This document shows, one piece after another, positions 47,200 to 57,641 of a DNA stretch of 64,000 nt (within the stretch, counting starts at the first letter, position 1; every line of letters begins with the position of its first letter). The stretch is from CAWFKS01 sp963816435 (GTDB lineage: Bacteria; Pseudomonadota; Alphaproteobacteria; Rhizobiales; Rhizobiaceae). The DNA is taken from the NCBI GenBank assembly GCA_963816435.1, contig CAWFKS010000018.1, forward strand, positions 248,001-312,000, given 5' to 3'. Below the pieces are notes generated by a model. It saw nothing but the letters and a program-made list of their open reading frames with translations. It was not told where the DNA came from and made no database searches. The position numbers were made by a program, and so were the translations under genes.

Positions 47200-47862
47200 A
47201 TGGCTCACACCGCATTCGTCTTCGATGCCTACGGAACGCTCTTCGACGTGCATGCGGCGGTGCGCCGGCACGCCGGCGAGATCGGCCCCGACGGGCAGGC
47301 CCTTTCCGAGATATGGCGCGCCAAGCAGCTCGAATATTCCTGGGTGCGCACGCTGATGGGAGCGCATCAGGACTTCTGGCAACTCACCGAGCAGGCGCTG
47401 GATTTCGCCTTCGCCAAGGTGCCCAGCGCCGACCCCGCACTTCGCGTCAAGCTGCTCCAGGCCTACTGGAACCTCGACTGCTATCCGGAGGTGCCGGCCG
47501 TGCTGAAGGCGCTGAAGGCGGCGGGTGCCCGGGTTGCGATATTGTCGAACGGCTCGCCGGAGATGCTGGACGCGGCGGTAAAGTCGGCCGCGCTCGAGAA
47601 CGTGCTGGACGAGGTGTTCTCGGTCGAGCGCGTCGGCCGCTTCAAGACCGACGCCTCCGTCTACGAGATGGTCACGACCGACTGGCGGCTCTATCCCGAG
47701 GCGGTGTCGTTCCAATCCTCGAACCGCTGGGACATCGCGGGGGCCTCGAAATTCGGCTTCCGAACGGTGTGGATCAACCGCGCCCGGCAGCCCGACGAAT
47801 ATCGCGATTTTCCGCCCGCCATGATCCTGCCGTCGTTGGAGGGCCTGCTGGCGGCAATGTGA
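47200..47862 (+). CDS. haloacid dehalogenase type II (HAD superfamily)
   Basis: 220 residues, intact. Nucleophile D9 in AFVFDAYGTLFDVHAAVRRH, motif II VAILSNGSPEMLDAA, motif III lysine in VGRFKTDASVYEMV, and the type II signature VSFQSSNRWDIAGASKFGFR (S-S-N-x-x-D). This signature is that of L-2-haloacid dehalogenases, which hydrolyse 2-haloacids to 2-hydroxyacids; the natural substrate in this host is unknown. Cytoplasmic. Confidence 0.88.
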   Translation: MAHTAFVFDAYGTLFDVHAAVRRHAGEIGPDGQALSEIWRAKQLEYSWVRTLMGAHQDFWQLTEQALDFAFAKVPSADPALRVKLLQAYWNLDCYPEVPAVLKALKAAGARVAILSNGSPEMLDAAVKSAALENVLDEVFSVERVGRFKTDASVYEMVTTDWRLYPEAVSFQSSNRWDIAGASKFGFRTVWINRARQPDEYRDFPPAMILPSLEGLLAAM

Positions 47863-48051
47863 CGCGGTGGCGCGGAAGGCTAGTGCGTTGCACAACTCGG
47901 CCTTCACAGCGCCGTCGTGCGGTGGCGCATTAGTCATTCGTTCACCAAGAAGAGGCGAGAATCGCACCCCACCGCGGGGCCGTCTGCGATGCCGCGGGGA
48001 ACCGCGCGGCGATCCGCTCGTTCTCACCTTCGCAATTTGTCTCGGAGCACC

Positions 48052-48778
48052 ATGTCCCCCTCCTCTGTCGCCCACCCGAAACTGATGAGCCGCCGACGGC
48101 TGCTCGCCGGAGCCGCCGCAGGCGCCGCCACCGCCCTCATGTCGGGATGCACCACCGTTCCCCGCACGCCGAGGCCGGAACGCCCCGCCGCCGATCGACC
48201 CGTCGCTGACAGCATACCAGCGCATGTACGGGCCGATGATCGACGAGGGCTATGAAATCCCCGCCGTGCCGATCGAGAAGGTCGATCCCCGGTTTTACCG
48301 GCAGGTCGTGGCCGATCCGACCGGCGAACGGCCAGGCACGATCGTCATCGATACGGTCGGCCATTTCCTCTATCTCGTGCGACCGGGGGGCGAGGCGCTG
48401 CGCTACGGCGTCGGCCTCGGCCGCGCCGGCTTCGAGTGGCAGGGCCGTGCCATCATCCAGTGGAAGCAGAAATGGCCGACCTGGACGCCGCCGGAGGAAA
48501 TGATCGCGCGCCAGCCGGAACTGCAGAAATACAGCGCGGAAAACGGTGGCATGGCCCCCGGGCTCGACAACCCGCTCGGCGCGCGCGCTCTTTACCTGTT
48601 CCAGGACGGCAAGGACACGCTCTACCGCCTTCACGGCTCGCCGGAGTGGTGGTCGATCGGCAAGTCGGTGTCGTCTGGCTGCGTCCGCCTGATCAACCAG
48701 GACATCATCGATCTCTACGACCGGGTGCCGGACAAGACGCCGGTCGTCGTCGGCTCCTTCGGCTTCGCCACGGTCTGA
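48052..48778 (+). CDS. L,D-transpeptidase (YkuD domain) lipoprotein, one frameshift
   Basis: About 242 residues. The N-terminus MSPSSVAHPKLMSRRRLLAG carries a Tat-like RRRLLAG followed by hydrophobic AAAGAATALMSGC, a lipobox ending in cysteine; the ATG at 48085 is an alternative. A shift near 48190 joins it to YQRMYGPMIDEGYEIPAVPI. The YkuD catalytic motif HGSPEWWSIGKSVSSGCVRL holds the active cysteine. Forms 3-3 peptidoglycan cross-links or anchors outer-membrane proteins to the wall, as described for rhizobial Ldt enzymes. Confidence 0.85.
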
Positions 48779-48841
48779 GGCTGTTTTCCCGCAATCAAAG
48801 CGGCGCCGGCCAGCCGGCGCTGCCCATTGGTGCCGGCTCTT

Positions 48842-50398
48842 CTAGCGCTTGAGGCTGCCCAGGATGCCGCGCACGATCGCGCGGCCTAGCGACGAACTCA
48901 CCGACCGCACGATGGATTTGACCGCGGCTTCCGCAACCGTCTGGCGGCTGCCCGTCCACGGGCCCACTCGACGAGCGTTCGTAACGGTCGTCGCGATAGG
49001 TGCGCTCGGTCTTGCGCTTCTCCTTCTCGCTCGCGCGCCTGCTGTTCCTCCTCCGCCTTATGCCGTGCCAGCTCTTCGGCGGCCGCCGCCGCCTTTCTGT
49101 GCGCGGCTCTGCAGCAGCTCGAAGGCCGATTCGCGATCGACGGTATCGTCGTAGAGCCCGGCCACGGGGCTGGTCGCGACCAGCTTCTGGCGCTCGGCGT
49201 CAGTGATCGGCCCGATCCGCGAGGACGGCGGACGGATCAGCGTGCGCTCGACGACCGAGGGTATCGCCTTTGCCTGGAGGGTGGAGACAAGCGCCTCGCC
49301 GACGCCAAGCTTGGTGATCGCCTCGAAGCAGTCGAAATCGGGGTTGGGCCGGAACGTGTCGGCGGCGGTCCGCACCGCCTTCTGCTCGCGCGGCGTGTAG
49401 GCGCGCAGCGCATGCTGGATGCGGTTGCCGAGTTGCGCCAGCACCTCGTCGGGAATATCGAGCGGGTTCTGCGTGACGAAGAAGACGCCGACGCCCTTGG
49501 AGCGGATCAGCTTCACGACCTGCTCGACGCGGTCGACCAGCGCCTTCGGCGCATCGTCGAAGAGCAGATGCGCCTCGTCGAAGAAGAACACCAGCCGCGG
49601 GCGTTCGGGGTCGCCGACCTCCGGCAGTTCCTCGAACAGCTCCGACAGGAGCCACAGCAGGAAGGTGGCGTAGAGGCGCGGGTTCATCATCAGCCGCTCG
49701 GCAGCAAGCACGGAAATCGCGCCGCGCCCGTCGCGCGTGGTGCGCATCAGGTCGGCGATCTTCAGCGCGGGCTCGCCGAAGAAATGGTCGCCGCCCTGCT
49801 GTTCGAGAATCAGCAGCGAGCGCTGGATGGCGCCCACGGAGGCCTTGGTCACGTTGCCGTACTGCGCGGAAATCTCGTCGGCGCGCTCGGCGAGATTGGC
49901 CAGCATCGACTGCAGGTCCTTCATGTCGAGGAGCAGCAGGCCTTCCTCGTCGGCGATGCGGAAGGCGATGTTCATCACGCCTTCCTGCGCCTCGGTGAGG
50001 TTCATCAGGCGCGACAGCAGCAGCGGCCCCATGTCGGAAACCGTGGTGCGGATGGGATGCCCCTTCTCGCCGAACAGATCCCAGAAGATGACCGGGAACT
50101 CCTGCGGCTCGTAAGGGTCGAGCTTGATCGTCTCGGCGCGCTTGACCAGCACGTCCTTCAGCTCGCCGATGGCTGCAATTCCCGAGAGATCGCCCTTCAC
50201 GTCGGCGCAGAAGACCGGCACGCCGGCGTTCGAAAAGCCTTCGGCCAGCACCTGCAACGTCACCGTCTTGCCGGTGCCGGTCGCGCCCGTCACCAGACCG
50301 TGCCGGTTGGCGTATTTGAGGAACAGCTCCTCGGGCTTCTGGTAGGAATCGTCGGGTCGCCGGCTCGCCCCGATGAAGATGCTTTCGTCCTGTGCCAT
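48842..50398 (-). CDS. HerA-like ATPase, DUF853 family, frameshifted at the 3' end
   Basis: About 519 residues. Walker A HGLVTGATGTGKTVTLQVLA (near residue 40), Walker B region RPRLVFFFDEAHLLFDDAPK, and VGVFFVTQNPLDIPDEVLAQ are typical of DUF853 (YjgR-like) proteins. The C-terminus after VDRESAFELLQSRAQKG is split by several shifts (near 49070, 48990 and 48965): a charged helix (AAAEELARHKAEEEQQARER) and SLGRAIVRGILGSLKR with a TAG at 48842, matching the family tail. Cytoplasmic hexameric-type ATPase of unknown role. Confidence 0.87.
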
Positions 50399-50709
50399 GC
50401 CGCCCCCCTTGGCTGTGCCTGTAGCCGGCGTTCAGCGCCGGCCGCTCGCTTCCCTATAGTCAGGTGCGGGCGGCACGGACAACGCCTGCGGTGACGGCAT
50501 GCCGGCGGCCGGCGGTGCCCGCGCTGTGGCCCCAATGCGTCGGTCCGGCAGACCATCGAACCGCCGACCGGCGAAATCGAAAACATTCCGCGCAGTCGGG
50601 CCTAGAGTTTTGCGCCCATGTCCCCTATTGGTTCCGGCAAATGCGCCGAGGCTATTCGGCCGCAGGCGATGCCAAGTGATCAGGTCGGTTGACCGGGACA
50701 TGTTCCCGG
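50399..50709. other. divergent intergenic region between the DUF853 and mutA genes
   Basis: 311 bases. A hairpin GCCGGCG-TTCAG-CGCCGGC lies at 50424-50442, in the leader of the leftward gene. No RNA gene or convincing small gene was seen; the short open frames have random composition. Both promoters should be here, but no boxes stand out. Confidence 0.45.
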
Positions 50710-52176
50710 ATGAGGAGGCTGCCGCGTTCGCGATGGAAGCGCGACTTTTGCAAAGACAGCGATTTTCCGCCGGTCGACCGCGACCGTTGGCGGGCGCTTG
50801 CCGAGAAATCGCTCGGCGACAGCACGTTCGAGGAGGCTCTGGTCGACCGGACGGCAGACGGCATTCGCGTCGAACCCATCTACGAGCGCGCGCCCGACGC
50901 GCGCCACCTTCCCCGCGCCCACCCGGAGACGCCGTGGCGGATCGTCCAGCGGATGGACGATCCCGATCCCGCGAGGGCAAACGCGCAGGCCAAGCAGGAC
51001 CTCGCCGAGGGCGCGACCGGGTTGTCGATCGCGTTCGCGGGTTCGCCCAGCGCGTTCGGCGCCGGATTGCCGGCCGACCCGGAATCGCTCGCGACCGCAC
51101 TGGCCGACATTCCGCTGGCGAAGACCCATCTGAGGCTCGACCTGCATCTGATGAGCCGCGCCTCGATCGACTGGACGGCGGCCCTGCTCACCGAGCGCCG
51201 TATCGATCCCTCCAGACTGTCGCTTTCGTTCGGGCTCGACCCGGCGGGCGTGCTCGCCGGCACCGGACGCATGCGCATGTCGGTGGAAGCGGTGCGTGCC
51301 TCGCTGCCGCAGTCGCTTGCGCATTATTTCGCGATGGGGCTGCCCGGCCTTCTCCTGGAAGCCGACGGCCGCATCCTGCACAATGCCGGCGCCACGGAAG
51401 CGCAGGAGCTCGGCGCGATCATCGCATCGGCAGTCTGGTATCTGCGGCTGTTCGAGGAGGCCCGGCAGCCGCTGATCCACGCCTTGTCCAAGATCGGGTT
51501 CACTGTCGCGGTCGATCAGGACCAGTTCCTGTCGATGGCCAAGATCCGGGCGCTGAGGATGCTGTGGGCGCGCGTCGCCGAATCCTGCTCGCTCGATCCG
51601 CAGCCCGCGTCGATCCACGCCGAGACGTCCTACCGGATGATGTCGAAGAGGGATCCCGAGACCAACATCCTGCGCAACACCATTGCCTGCTTCGCGGCGG
51701 CGACCGGCGGTGCCGACACGATCGCGGTCTTGCCGCACACCATCGCCCACGGCCTGCCCGATCCGTTCGCGCGCCGCATCGCCCGCAACACGCAGGTCAT
51801 CCTGGCGGACGAAAGCAATGTCGGTTTCGTCAGCGATCCGGCTGCCGGTTCCGGCGCCATCGATGCACTGACGGATGCGCTTTGCGCTGCTGCGTGGGAG
51901 GAATTCCGCCGGATCGAGGCCGAAGGCGGCATTTTCGAGAGTCTGCAAGCCGACAAGCTGCAGGAGCGGGTTCGCAGCCGCGCGTCGGCGAGCGCGCCGA
52001 GACGCTGCGGTCCGGTGAGCGTGCGATCGTCGGGACGACCCTCTACCCGGCCGAGACCGAGCGGCCGGTGAAGGTGTTGCCCGTCGATCGACCGGTCCGA
52101 GGCCGAAGAAGGCCCGATCTACTGCGAACGGCTCGACGCGATCCGTGACGACGAACTTCTCGGAGAAGCCGAATGA
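50710..52176 (+). CDS. mutA: methylmalonyl-CoA mutase small (beta) subunit, frameshifted
   Basis: About 488 residues. Non-catalytic partner of the B12-dependent mutase that interconverts succinyl-CoA and methylmalonyl-CoA. DFPPVDRDRWRALAEKSLGD starts the conserved part; further NILRNTIACFAAATGGADTI and PFARRIARNTQVILADESNV match the TIM-barrel domain. Shifts near 51985 and 52105 lead to ERAIVGTTLYPAETERPVKV and ERLDAIRDDELLGEAE. The start is uncertain: ATG at 50710 or, in another frame, 50701. The TGA overlaps mutB (ATGA). Confidence 0.83.
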
Positions 52177-54343
52177 TTCCGGATTTCACCGGGATGGAAT
52201 GGAAGACGCCCGGCTGGAAGCCGGAGCCCCCGGCAGGGCCGCAATGGCAAACGCCCGAAGGCATCACGGTCGATACCGCCTACGGGGAAAAGGATCTCGC
52301 CGGCCTCGAGCTTTCTCGACACGTGGCCGGGTTTCGCTCCGTTCGTGCGCGGGCCCGTACGCGACGATGTACGTTCGGCAGCCATGGACGATCCGGCAAT
52401 ATGCCGGCTTCTCCACGGCCGAGGAATCGAACGCCTTCTATCGCCGCAATCTTGCCGCCGGCCAGAAGGGCCTTTCGGTCGCCTTCGACCTCGCCACCCA
52501 TCGCGGCTACGACAGCGATCATCCGCGCGTGGCCGGCGATGTCGGCATGGCCGGCGTGGCGATCGATTCCATCCTCGACATGCGCCAGCTCTTCGACGGC
52601 ATTCCGCTCGACAAGATGAGCGTGTCGATGACCATGAACGGCGCGGTGCTGCCGATCATGGCGCTCTACATCGTGGCGGGCGAGGAACAGGGCGTTTCGC
52701 AGGAGCAGCTCGCCGGGACCATCCAGAACGACATCCTCAAGGAGTTCATGGTCCGCAACACCTACATCTACCCGCCCAAGCCATCGATGCGGATCGTCTC
52801 CGACATCATCGGCTACACGGCGCGGCACATGCCGAAATTCAATTCGATCTCGATTTCCGGCTACCACATCCAGGAAGCCGGGGCGACGCTCGACCTGGAA
52901 CTCGCCTACACGATCGCCGACGGCATCGAATATGCGCGCGCCGGCGTGGCGGCCGGCCTCGACATCGACGATTTCGCGCCGCGGCTCTCCTTCTTCTGGA
53001 ATGCCGGGATGAACTTCTTCATGGAAGTCGCCAAGCAGCGGGCGGGCCGCCTGATCTGGGCGGCGCTGATGAAGAAGAACTTCTCGCCCAGGAAGGACAA
53101 GTCGCTGGCGCTGCGCGCCCACACCCAGACCTCGGGCTGGTCGCTGACGGCGCAGGACCCCTACAACAACATCGTGCGCACCATGATCGAGGCGATGGCG
53201 GCGACGCAGGGGCACACGCAGTCGCTGCACACGAATTCCTTCGACGAGGCGCTGGCGCTGCCGACCGACCATTCGGCGCGGATCGCGCGCAACACGCAGC
53301 TCCTGCTGCAAAAGGAGTCCGGCACCACCCGCATCATCGACGCGTGGGGCGGGTCCGCCTTCGTGGAACGGCTGACGCACGACCTGGCGGCCCGGGCGCT
53401 TGCCCATATCGAGGAGGTCGAAGGCTTGGGGGGCATGGCCGCAGCGATCGAGAAGGGCATCCCGAAGATGCGGATCGAGGAGGCCGCGGCCCGCACGCAG
53501 GCGCGCATCGATTCGGGCGAACAGGTCGTGGTCGGCGTCAACACCAACAAGCCGGACGCCGATTTCGACGTCGACGTGCTGAAGATCGACAACGCCGAAG
53601 TGCGGGCACGCCAGCTCGCCAAGCTGCAGCAGCTGAAGGGCACGCGCGATGTCGGCGCTGTCGAGACGGCGCTGCAGGAATTGACGAATGCCGCGAACGG
53701 CGGCGGGAACCTGCTGGAGTTCGCCGTGCGCGCCGCACGCGCGCAGGCGACCGTGGGCGAGATTTCGCTGGCGCTGGAGAAGGCATTCGGCCGCCACGTG
53801 GCGCCGGTGCAGACGATCTCCGGCGTCTACCGCAAGTCGCTGGGCGAGAGCCCGGTCGCCGACCGCGTCCAGGAAAAGGCGGAAGCGTTCGAGAAGAAGA
53901 CCGGCGCCAAGCCGCACATCCTCGTCGCCAAGATGGGGCAGGACGGCCACGACCGCGGCCAGAAGGTGATCGCCACCGCGTTCGCCGATCTCGGCTTCGA
54001 CGTCACCGTCGGCTCGATGTTCCAGACGCCGGAGGAGATCGCCAAGCTGGCGGTGGAGCGGCAGGTGCAGATCGTCGGCGCATCGTCGTTGGCGGCCGGG
54101 CACCTGACCCTGATCCCCGAGCTGAAGGAAGCGCTCGCCCGGCTCGGCCACGACGACATCATGATCGTGGCCGGCGGCGTCATCCCGCCCGACGATTTCG
54201 ATGCCGTGCGCAAGGCCGGCGCGACGGAGATATTCCCGCCCGGCACGGTGATCCCCGAAGCGGCGGACCGGCTGATGGACAGGTTGCTGGAAGCTAGCCC
54301 GTCATCATATGCGATCGTCTGGCAAGCTTGGGTCGTGGGATGA
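52173..54343 (+). CDS. mutB: methylmalonyl-CoA mutase large (alpha) subunit, frameshifted, odd C-terminus
   Basis: About 723 residues. Catalytic B12-dependent subunit: MIPDFTGMEWKTPGWKPEPP, then (after shifts near 52310 and 52370) PYATMYVRQPWTIRQYAGFS, the substrate barrel (GLSVAFDLATHRGYDSDHPR, MSVSMTMNGAVLPIMALYIV) and the cobalamin domain with the lower-ligand motif KMGQDGHDRGQKVIATAFAD. The last 15 residues (ASPSSYAIVWQAWVVG) do not resemble the family's usual end, and base composition changes at about 54290, so the natural 3' end may have been replaced. Confidence 0.9.
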
Positions 54344-54775
54344 TCAAGTACACCAATTCAGAAGAAGCGATGGAAGCCGCTCGCGGGAGTATGGTCGGGC
54401 ACGAGGTCGCACTCTCCGTACTAGCAATGGGTGAGGCGTCCCCGGACTGGACGGAAGACTTCAAGAAAAAGATCGACGAAGCAGCTGAACGGCTGCGGCG
54501 CCATGCCAAGGCTGCTCGGGAGAAAAATCGGAATAACAGTCTTGGCGGCAGCCTTGCGGGCCTATCTACCAAACAAAGGCATATCGCGTTTGCCGTCGGC
54601 CAAGGAGCCGGCCACCCTATTCACTGACCCGGATCAGTGGAGCGACAAATGGCGGCGGTTCGCCGCCATCCGAAACCTCCTTCGGGGCAGGCGATATGGC
54701 GGCAAGGCGCCGCACGATCAAGCGCAGGCGGGATTCGACGCAAGAACTTGGTTATCAGAGAAAAACGGGCGATGA
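54340..54775 (+). CDS. hypothetical protein in accessory patch, probably frameshifted
   Basis: The ATG overlaps the mutB stop (ATGA). The first frame gives 95 residues, MIKYTNSEEAMEAARGSMVG, then DWTEDFKKKIDEAAERLRRH, a charged helical protein ending at 54627. A second frame from about 54520 gives TLFTDPDQWSDKWRRFAAIR and ends at 54775, and looks at least as protein-like, so one longer broken gene is possible. Less GC-rich than its neighbours. Family not recognised. Confidence 0.5.
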
Positions 54776-54782
54776 GCCTTTG

Positions 54783-54799
54783 TTTGGTGGATAGGCCCG
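54783..54799 (+). repeat. 17-base direct repeat, left copy
   Basis: TTTGGTGGATAGGCCCG, identical to 55857-55873. The two copies enclose the mntA/hepT pair. The flanking bases (GCCTTTG before and AAGGGC after) diverge. Confidence 0.8.
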
Positions 54800-54843
54800 A
54801 AGGGCATCATGAAAGATAGCCGCTGAAGCGGATCACTTATCGG

Positions 54844-55341
54844 TCACATCCCGTTCTTTCGGTCTTCGCTTGGGTCGATGATTCGCTTGAAGGCTTCGAT
54901 GGCGTCGGGGAACGACGCGACCAAACGCTTGGCGGCGGCGAGCGACGGTCCGGCGCGACTGACATCGAATTCGCCGTAACTGTGGGTGGCCCGATGTCTG
55001 AAAGCGCGGGTTTCGTGAAGATCCTTGGCCACCGTGTCCGGGAGCACGGCAGGACGCTCATGATCTCCGGACACTGCATTGCGAAGCCGTTCGATCAGCC
55101 TGTAATGCCAGTCCTCCCCCTGCGGTGTCTCTTCATCCAGAAGATGCATCAGCCTTTTCAGAGCTGCCTCTGCTGACGTGTGAGCAGACTGCAAGGAATG
55201 CATCAGAGCCATTTGGGCGCGGTAGCCATCGAGGCCTTCCGCGTTGAATCCGCCAGCGTCGTGCAGATCGCACGCATTTTGGAAATGCCGCACCGCGGCT
55301 GCGACATCCGATTCAACGTCAAGCCATCGGGCATCGGTCAT
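54844..55341 (-). CDS. hepT: HepT-like HEPN toxin
   Basis: 165 residues, intact. All-helical HEPN domain with the RNase motif R115-x4-H120-x-Y122 in TRAFRHRATHSYGEF. In type VII toxin-antitoxin systems this protein is a tRNA-targeting RNase kept inactive when its partner MntA adenylylates the motif tyrosine. The ATG at 55341 overlaps the mntA stop (ATGA), the usual antitoxin-first order. C-terminus DPSEDRKNGM. Confidence 0.83.
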   Translation of the reverse strand: MTDARWLDVESDVAAAVRHFQNACDLHDAGGFNAEGLDGYRAQMALMHSLQSAHTSAEAALKRLMHLLDEETPQGEDWHYRLIERLRNAVSGDHERPAVLPDTVAKDLHETRAFRHRATHSYGEFDVSRAGPSLAAAKRLVASFPDAIEAFKRIIDPSEDRKNGM

Positions 55342-55664
55342 CTGATCAAAGCCCCGTCCCTGGAAACGCGGTCCAACAACTCTGGAGGGGCCTCCGAAGC
55401 AAGGTGCAGGTCCGATTTGATTCCATGCTCGATGCACAGCCTCTCGGCGTGGTCGCGAGCGTCACGTTCCGCTTCGGCGGGAAAGTCGACGAGGATGTCG
55501 AGATCGCTGTCGTGTCGTGTTTCGCCCCGCGCGGCGGATCCGAATAGGACAAACCTTCCGCTGTGCTCCGCCGCGTACGAAGCCAAATCCATTTTCACGC
55601 GCTCGATCTCCGAACGCATGCGGCTTTCCTTCAGCTTCTTGCGGTTCCCAACGGTGGCAATCAT
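55338..55664 (-). CDS. mntA: MntA-like nucleotidyltransferase antitoxin
   Basis: 108 residues, intact. Minimal nucleotidyltransferase with G42-S43-x10-D54-x-D56 in VLFGSAARGETRHDSDLDIL. The start at 55664 is preferred over in-frame ATGs at 55619 and 55712. Expected to transfer AMP to HepT and neutralise it. Overlaps hepT by four bases. The pair sits in a patch with foreign character at the mutB 3' end, between two 17-base repeats. Confidence 0.85.
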   Translation of the reverse strand: MIATVGNRKKLKESRMRSEIERVKMDLASYAAEHSGRFVLFGSAARGETRHDSDLDILVDFPAEAERDARDHAERLCIEHGIKSDLHLASEAPPELLDRVSRDGALIR

Positions 55665-55856
55665 TCGGTCAACTCCTGGCTGGAAGATAGCGGCCAGCCC
55701 CGCGAGCGACAATGGGCGCCGGAGACGATGCGTCCGTTCATGGAAACTTTCCCTTGAGCGTACGGCGCTGGTTGGAACCGGCTAGAGCGACGATATCCGT
55801 TTTAGTGATTGAGATGCAGCTGAAGGAAAGCCAGGGAACCCGGTGGATTGCGTTTC

Positions 55857-55873
55857 TTTGGTGGATAGGCCCG
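55857..55873 (+). repeat. 17-base direct repeat, right copy
   Basis: TTTGGTGGATAGGCCCG, identical to 54783-54799, nine bases from the 3' end of the GreA-family gene. Could be an attachment or recombination footprint of the enclosed 1.06-kb patch. Confidence 0.8.
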
Positions 55874-55881
55874 CAGCCTTA

Positions 55882-56352
55882 TCACGCCCGCAGCGACAGG
55901 ATTTCCCATTCCTTGCCGTTGACGGTGACGAGTTCGCCCTGCTTCTTGCCGAACAGCGCCATCGCCAGCGGCGCAGCATGGGAAATCTTGCCCTGCGCGG
56001 CGTCGGCCTCGTCCTCGCCGACGATCTTCCATTCGTGGCGGTTTTCGTCCTCGTCCTCGATCTCGACGGTCATGCCGAAGCGCACGACATCGCTGTCCGG
56101 CTCGGGGACGGAGACCTCGGCATTCTCGCGGCGGGCGTTCCAGTAGCGAAGGTCGCGCGAGGCATGCGCCAGGTGTTCGCGGTCGCTCTCGGCCTCGGCC
56201 CTGGCGAGTTCGGCGCGCGACTGCGCAATCTCGTGGTCGATCATCGCCAGTCCCTCGGGCGTGACGAGGTTTCGGTGCTGGCTGACCGGCCGCTCACCGA
56301 TATCGGTGAAGGCGGACTCGCCATCCTGCTCGCGTGTGAATGCCCTGCTCAT
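55882..56352 (-). CDS. GreA/GreB family transcription elongation factor
   Basis: 156 residues, intact. N-terminal coiled coil (GLAMIDHEIAQSRAELARAE, then RDLRYWNARRENAEVSV) and C-terminal FKBP-like GreA_GreB domain (RFGMTVEIEDEDENRHEWKI, VGEDEADAAQGKISHAAPLA, LFGKKQGELVTVNGKEWEIL). Rescues backtracked RNA polymerase by stimulating transcript cleavage. The sequence differs from housekeeping GreA, so it may be the second, GreB-like copy common in rhizobia. Confidence 0.87.
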   Translation of the reverse strand: MSRAFTREQDGESAFTDIGERPVSQHRNLVTPEGLAMIDHEIAQSRAELARAEAESDREHLAHASRDLRYWNARRENAEVSVPEPDSDVVRFGMTVEIEDEDENRHEWKIVGEDEADAAQGKISHAAPLAMALFGKKQGELVTVNGKEWEILSLRA

Positions 56353-56552
56353 TGACGGAGCCTATGAAATCGGCCGCCAAACCACAAGTTTCGCCGGCGC
56401 AGCGGGCGGTTTCGCCGCATTTGCATGGTTTTGCACGACGCTGCGGCGGAGGCTGAGAAAGAGATTCAGCGAACGGTGAAGTTAAATCCGGATGGCGCGG
56501 CAAGCGATTGTTTCGCCTTGGCTTTCCAGATTGCGGAAAGGATGCGGGCGCG

Positions 56553-57557
56553 TCACCCGAGGACGCCGACGGGCCGCAGGCCACCGATCTCGATGCCGTT
56601 CCAGTTGCTCAGGACAGGCCGCGCCAAATCATCGAGCCGCGTGGCGAGATCGGCATCCTCGCGCAGCAATCGGGCAAGTACCGCGGCGACCATCACCTCC
56701 GCCGCCCTGCCGGCACCGTCGTCGCATTTCAGCGCGATGCCAAGTCCCTAATCGGGCAGCGCGGCGCAGTAGACGCCCTCCGCGCCGGTCTTGGCGAAGA
56801 TCTTTCCCGCGCCTGCCTGCATCAGCTTCAGGTCGGCGCGCCCGGTGCCCGAAACGTAGAAGGGCTCGGCCATGCAGGCGGCAAACAGGCGGCGCGCCGC
56901 CTTCGCCCGCTCGGGCGCCAACCCGGTGCCCGTCGCCATTCTGGCAAACCCGACCGCGAGGTTCTTGAGCGGCACCGCGTAGGTCGGGATCGAGCAACCG
57001 TCGACGCCGCTGTTGTCGGCGCCGTGGGCGGCACCCGTGACCTCGGTCATCACCTCGGCGATCATCTGCTGGTACGGGTGCTCGCGCTTCACGTAGCCCT
57101 CGTGCTTCAGTCCGATATGACGGCACGTGCACAGGAAGCCGGAATGCTTGCCCGAACAGTTGTTGTGCAGCGCCGCCGGCGAGCCGCCTTCGCGGGCCAG
57201 CGCGATCATGGCATCCTGGTTGCTCGGCCAGTGCGCGCCGCATTCGAGCGCCGATCCGTCGAAACCGGCCTTCTCCAGCATGCGCGTGGCGGTCGCGACA
57301 TGTTCCGGCTCGCCGCCGTGCGACGCGCAGGCGAGCGCCAGCTCGCGATCGCCGAAGCCATAGGCATCGGCGGCGCCGCTCTCGACCAGCGGCAGCGCCT
57401 GGATCGACTTCACCGCCGAGCGCGGGAAGACCGGCTGATGGACGTCGCCGATCTCGAGCACCGTCGCGCCGTCCGCATCGACGACGCAGACAGAGCCGCG
57501 ATGCCGGCTTTCGACGCGGCCGCCGCGAGTGACTTCGACGAGAACGGGATTGGTCAT
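56553..57557 (-). CDS. L-asparaginase II (Rhizobium etli AnsA type) with an in-frame stop
   Basis: 335 codons. MTNPVLVEVTRGGRVESRHR, FPRSAVKSIQALPLVESGAA, LACASHGGEPEHVATATRML, NNCSGKHSGFLCTCRHI and HGADNSGVDGCSIPTYAVPL match the Asparaginase_II family (pfam06089 type), which hydrolyses asparagine to aspartate. A TAG at 56748-56750 interrupts the frame after YCAALPD; without any shift the frame continues GLGIALKCDDGAGRAAEVMV to LSNWNGIEIGGLRPVGVLG and a TGA at 56553, the normal family end. So the product is truncated by 65 residues or the TAG is an error (TTG would give leucine). Confidence 0.85.
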
Positions 57558-57641
57558 GAATGCACCTGAACGGGAGTGGATCGCGTGCCGGCACCTAGCC
57601 CCTCACCGGCGACCACGCAATGGGCCGGACGCGCCGAAATC

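Noticed and set aside
56353..56552. search for a small RNA or gene between the GreA-family and asparaginase genes
   Set aside because: No hairpin with T tract and no coding frame with plausible start were seen.
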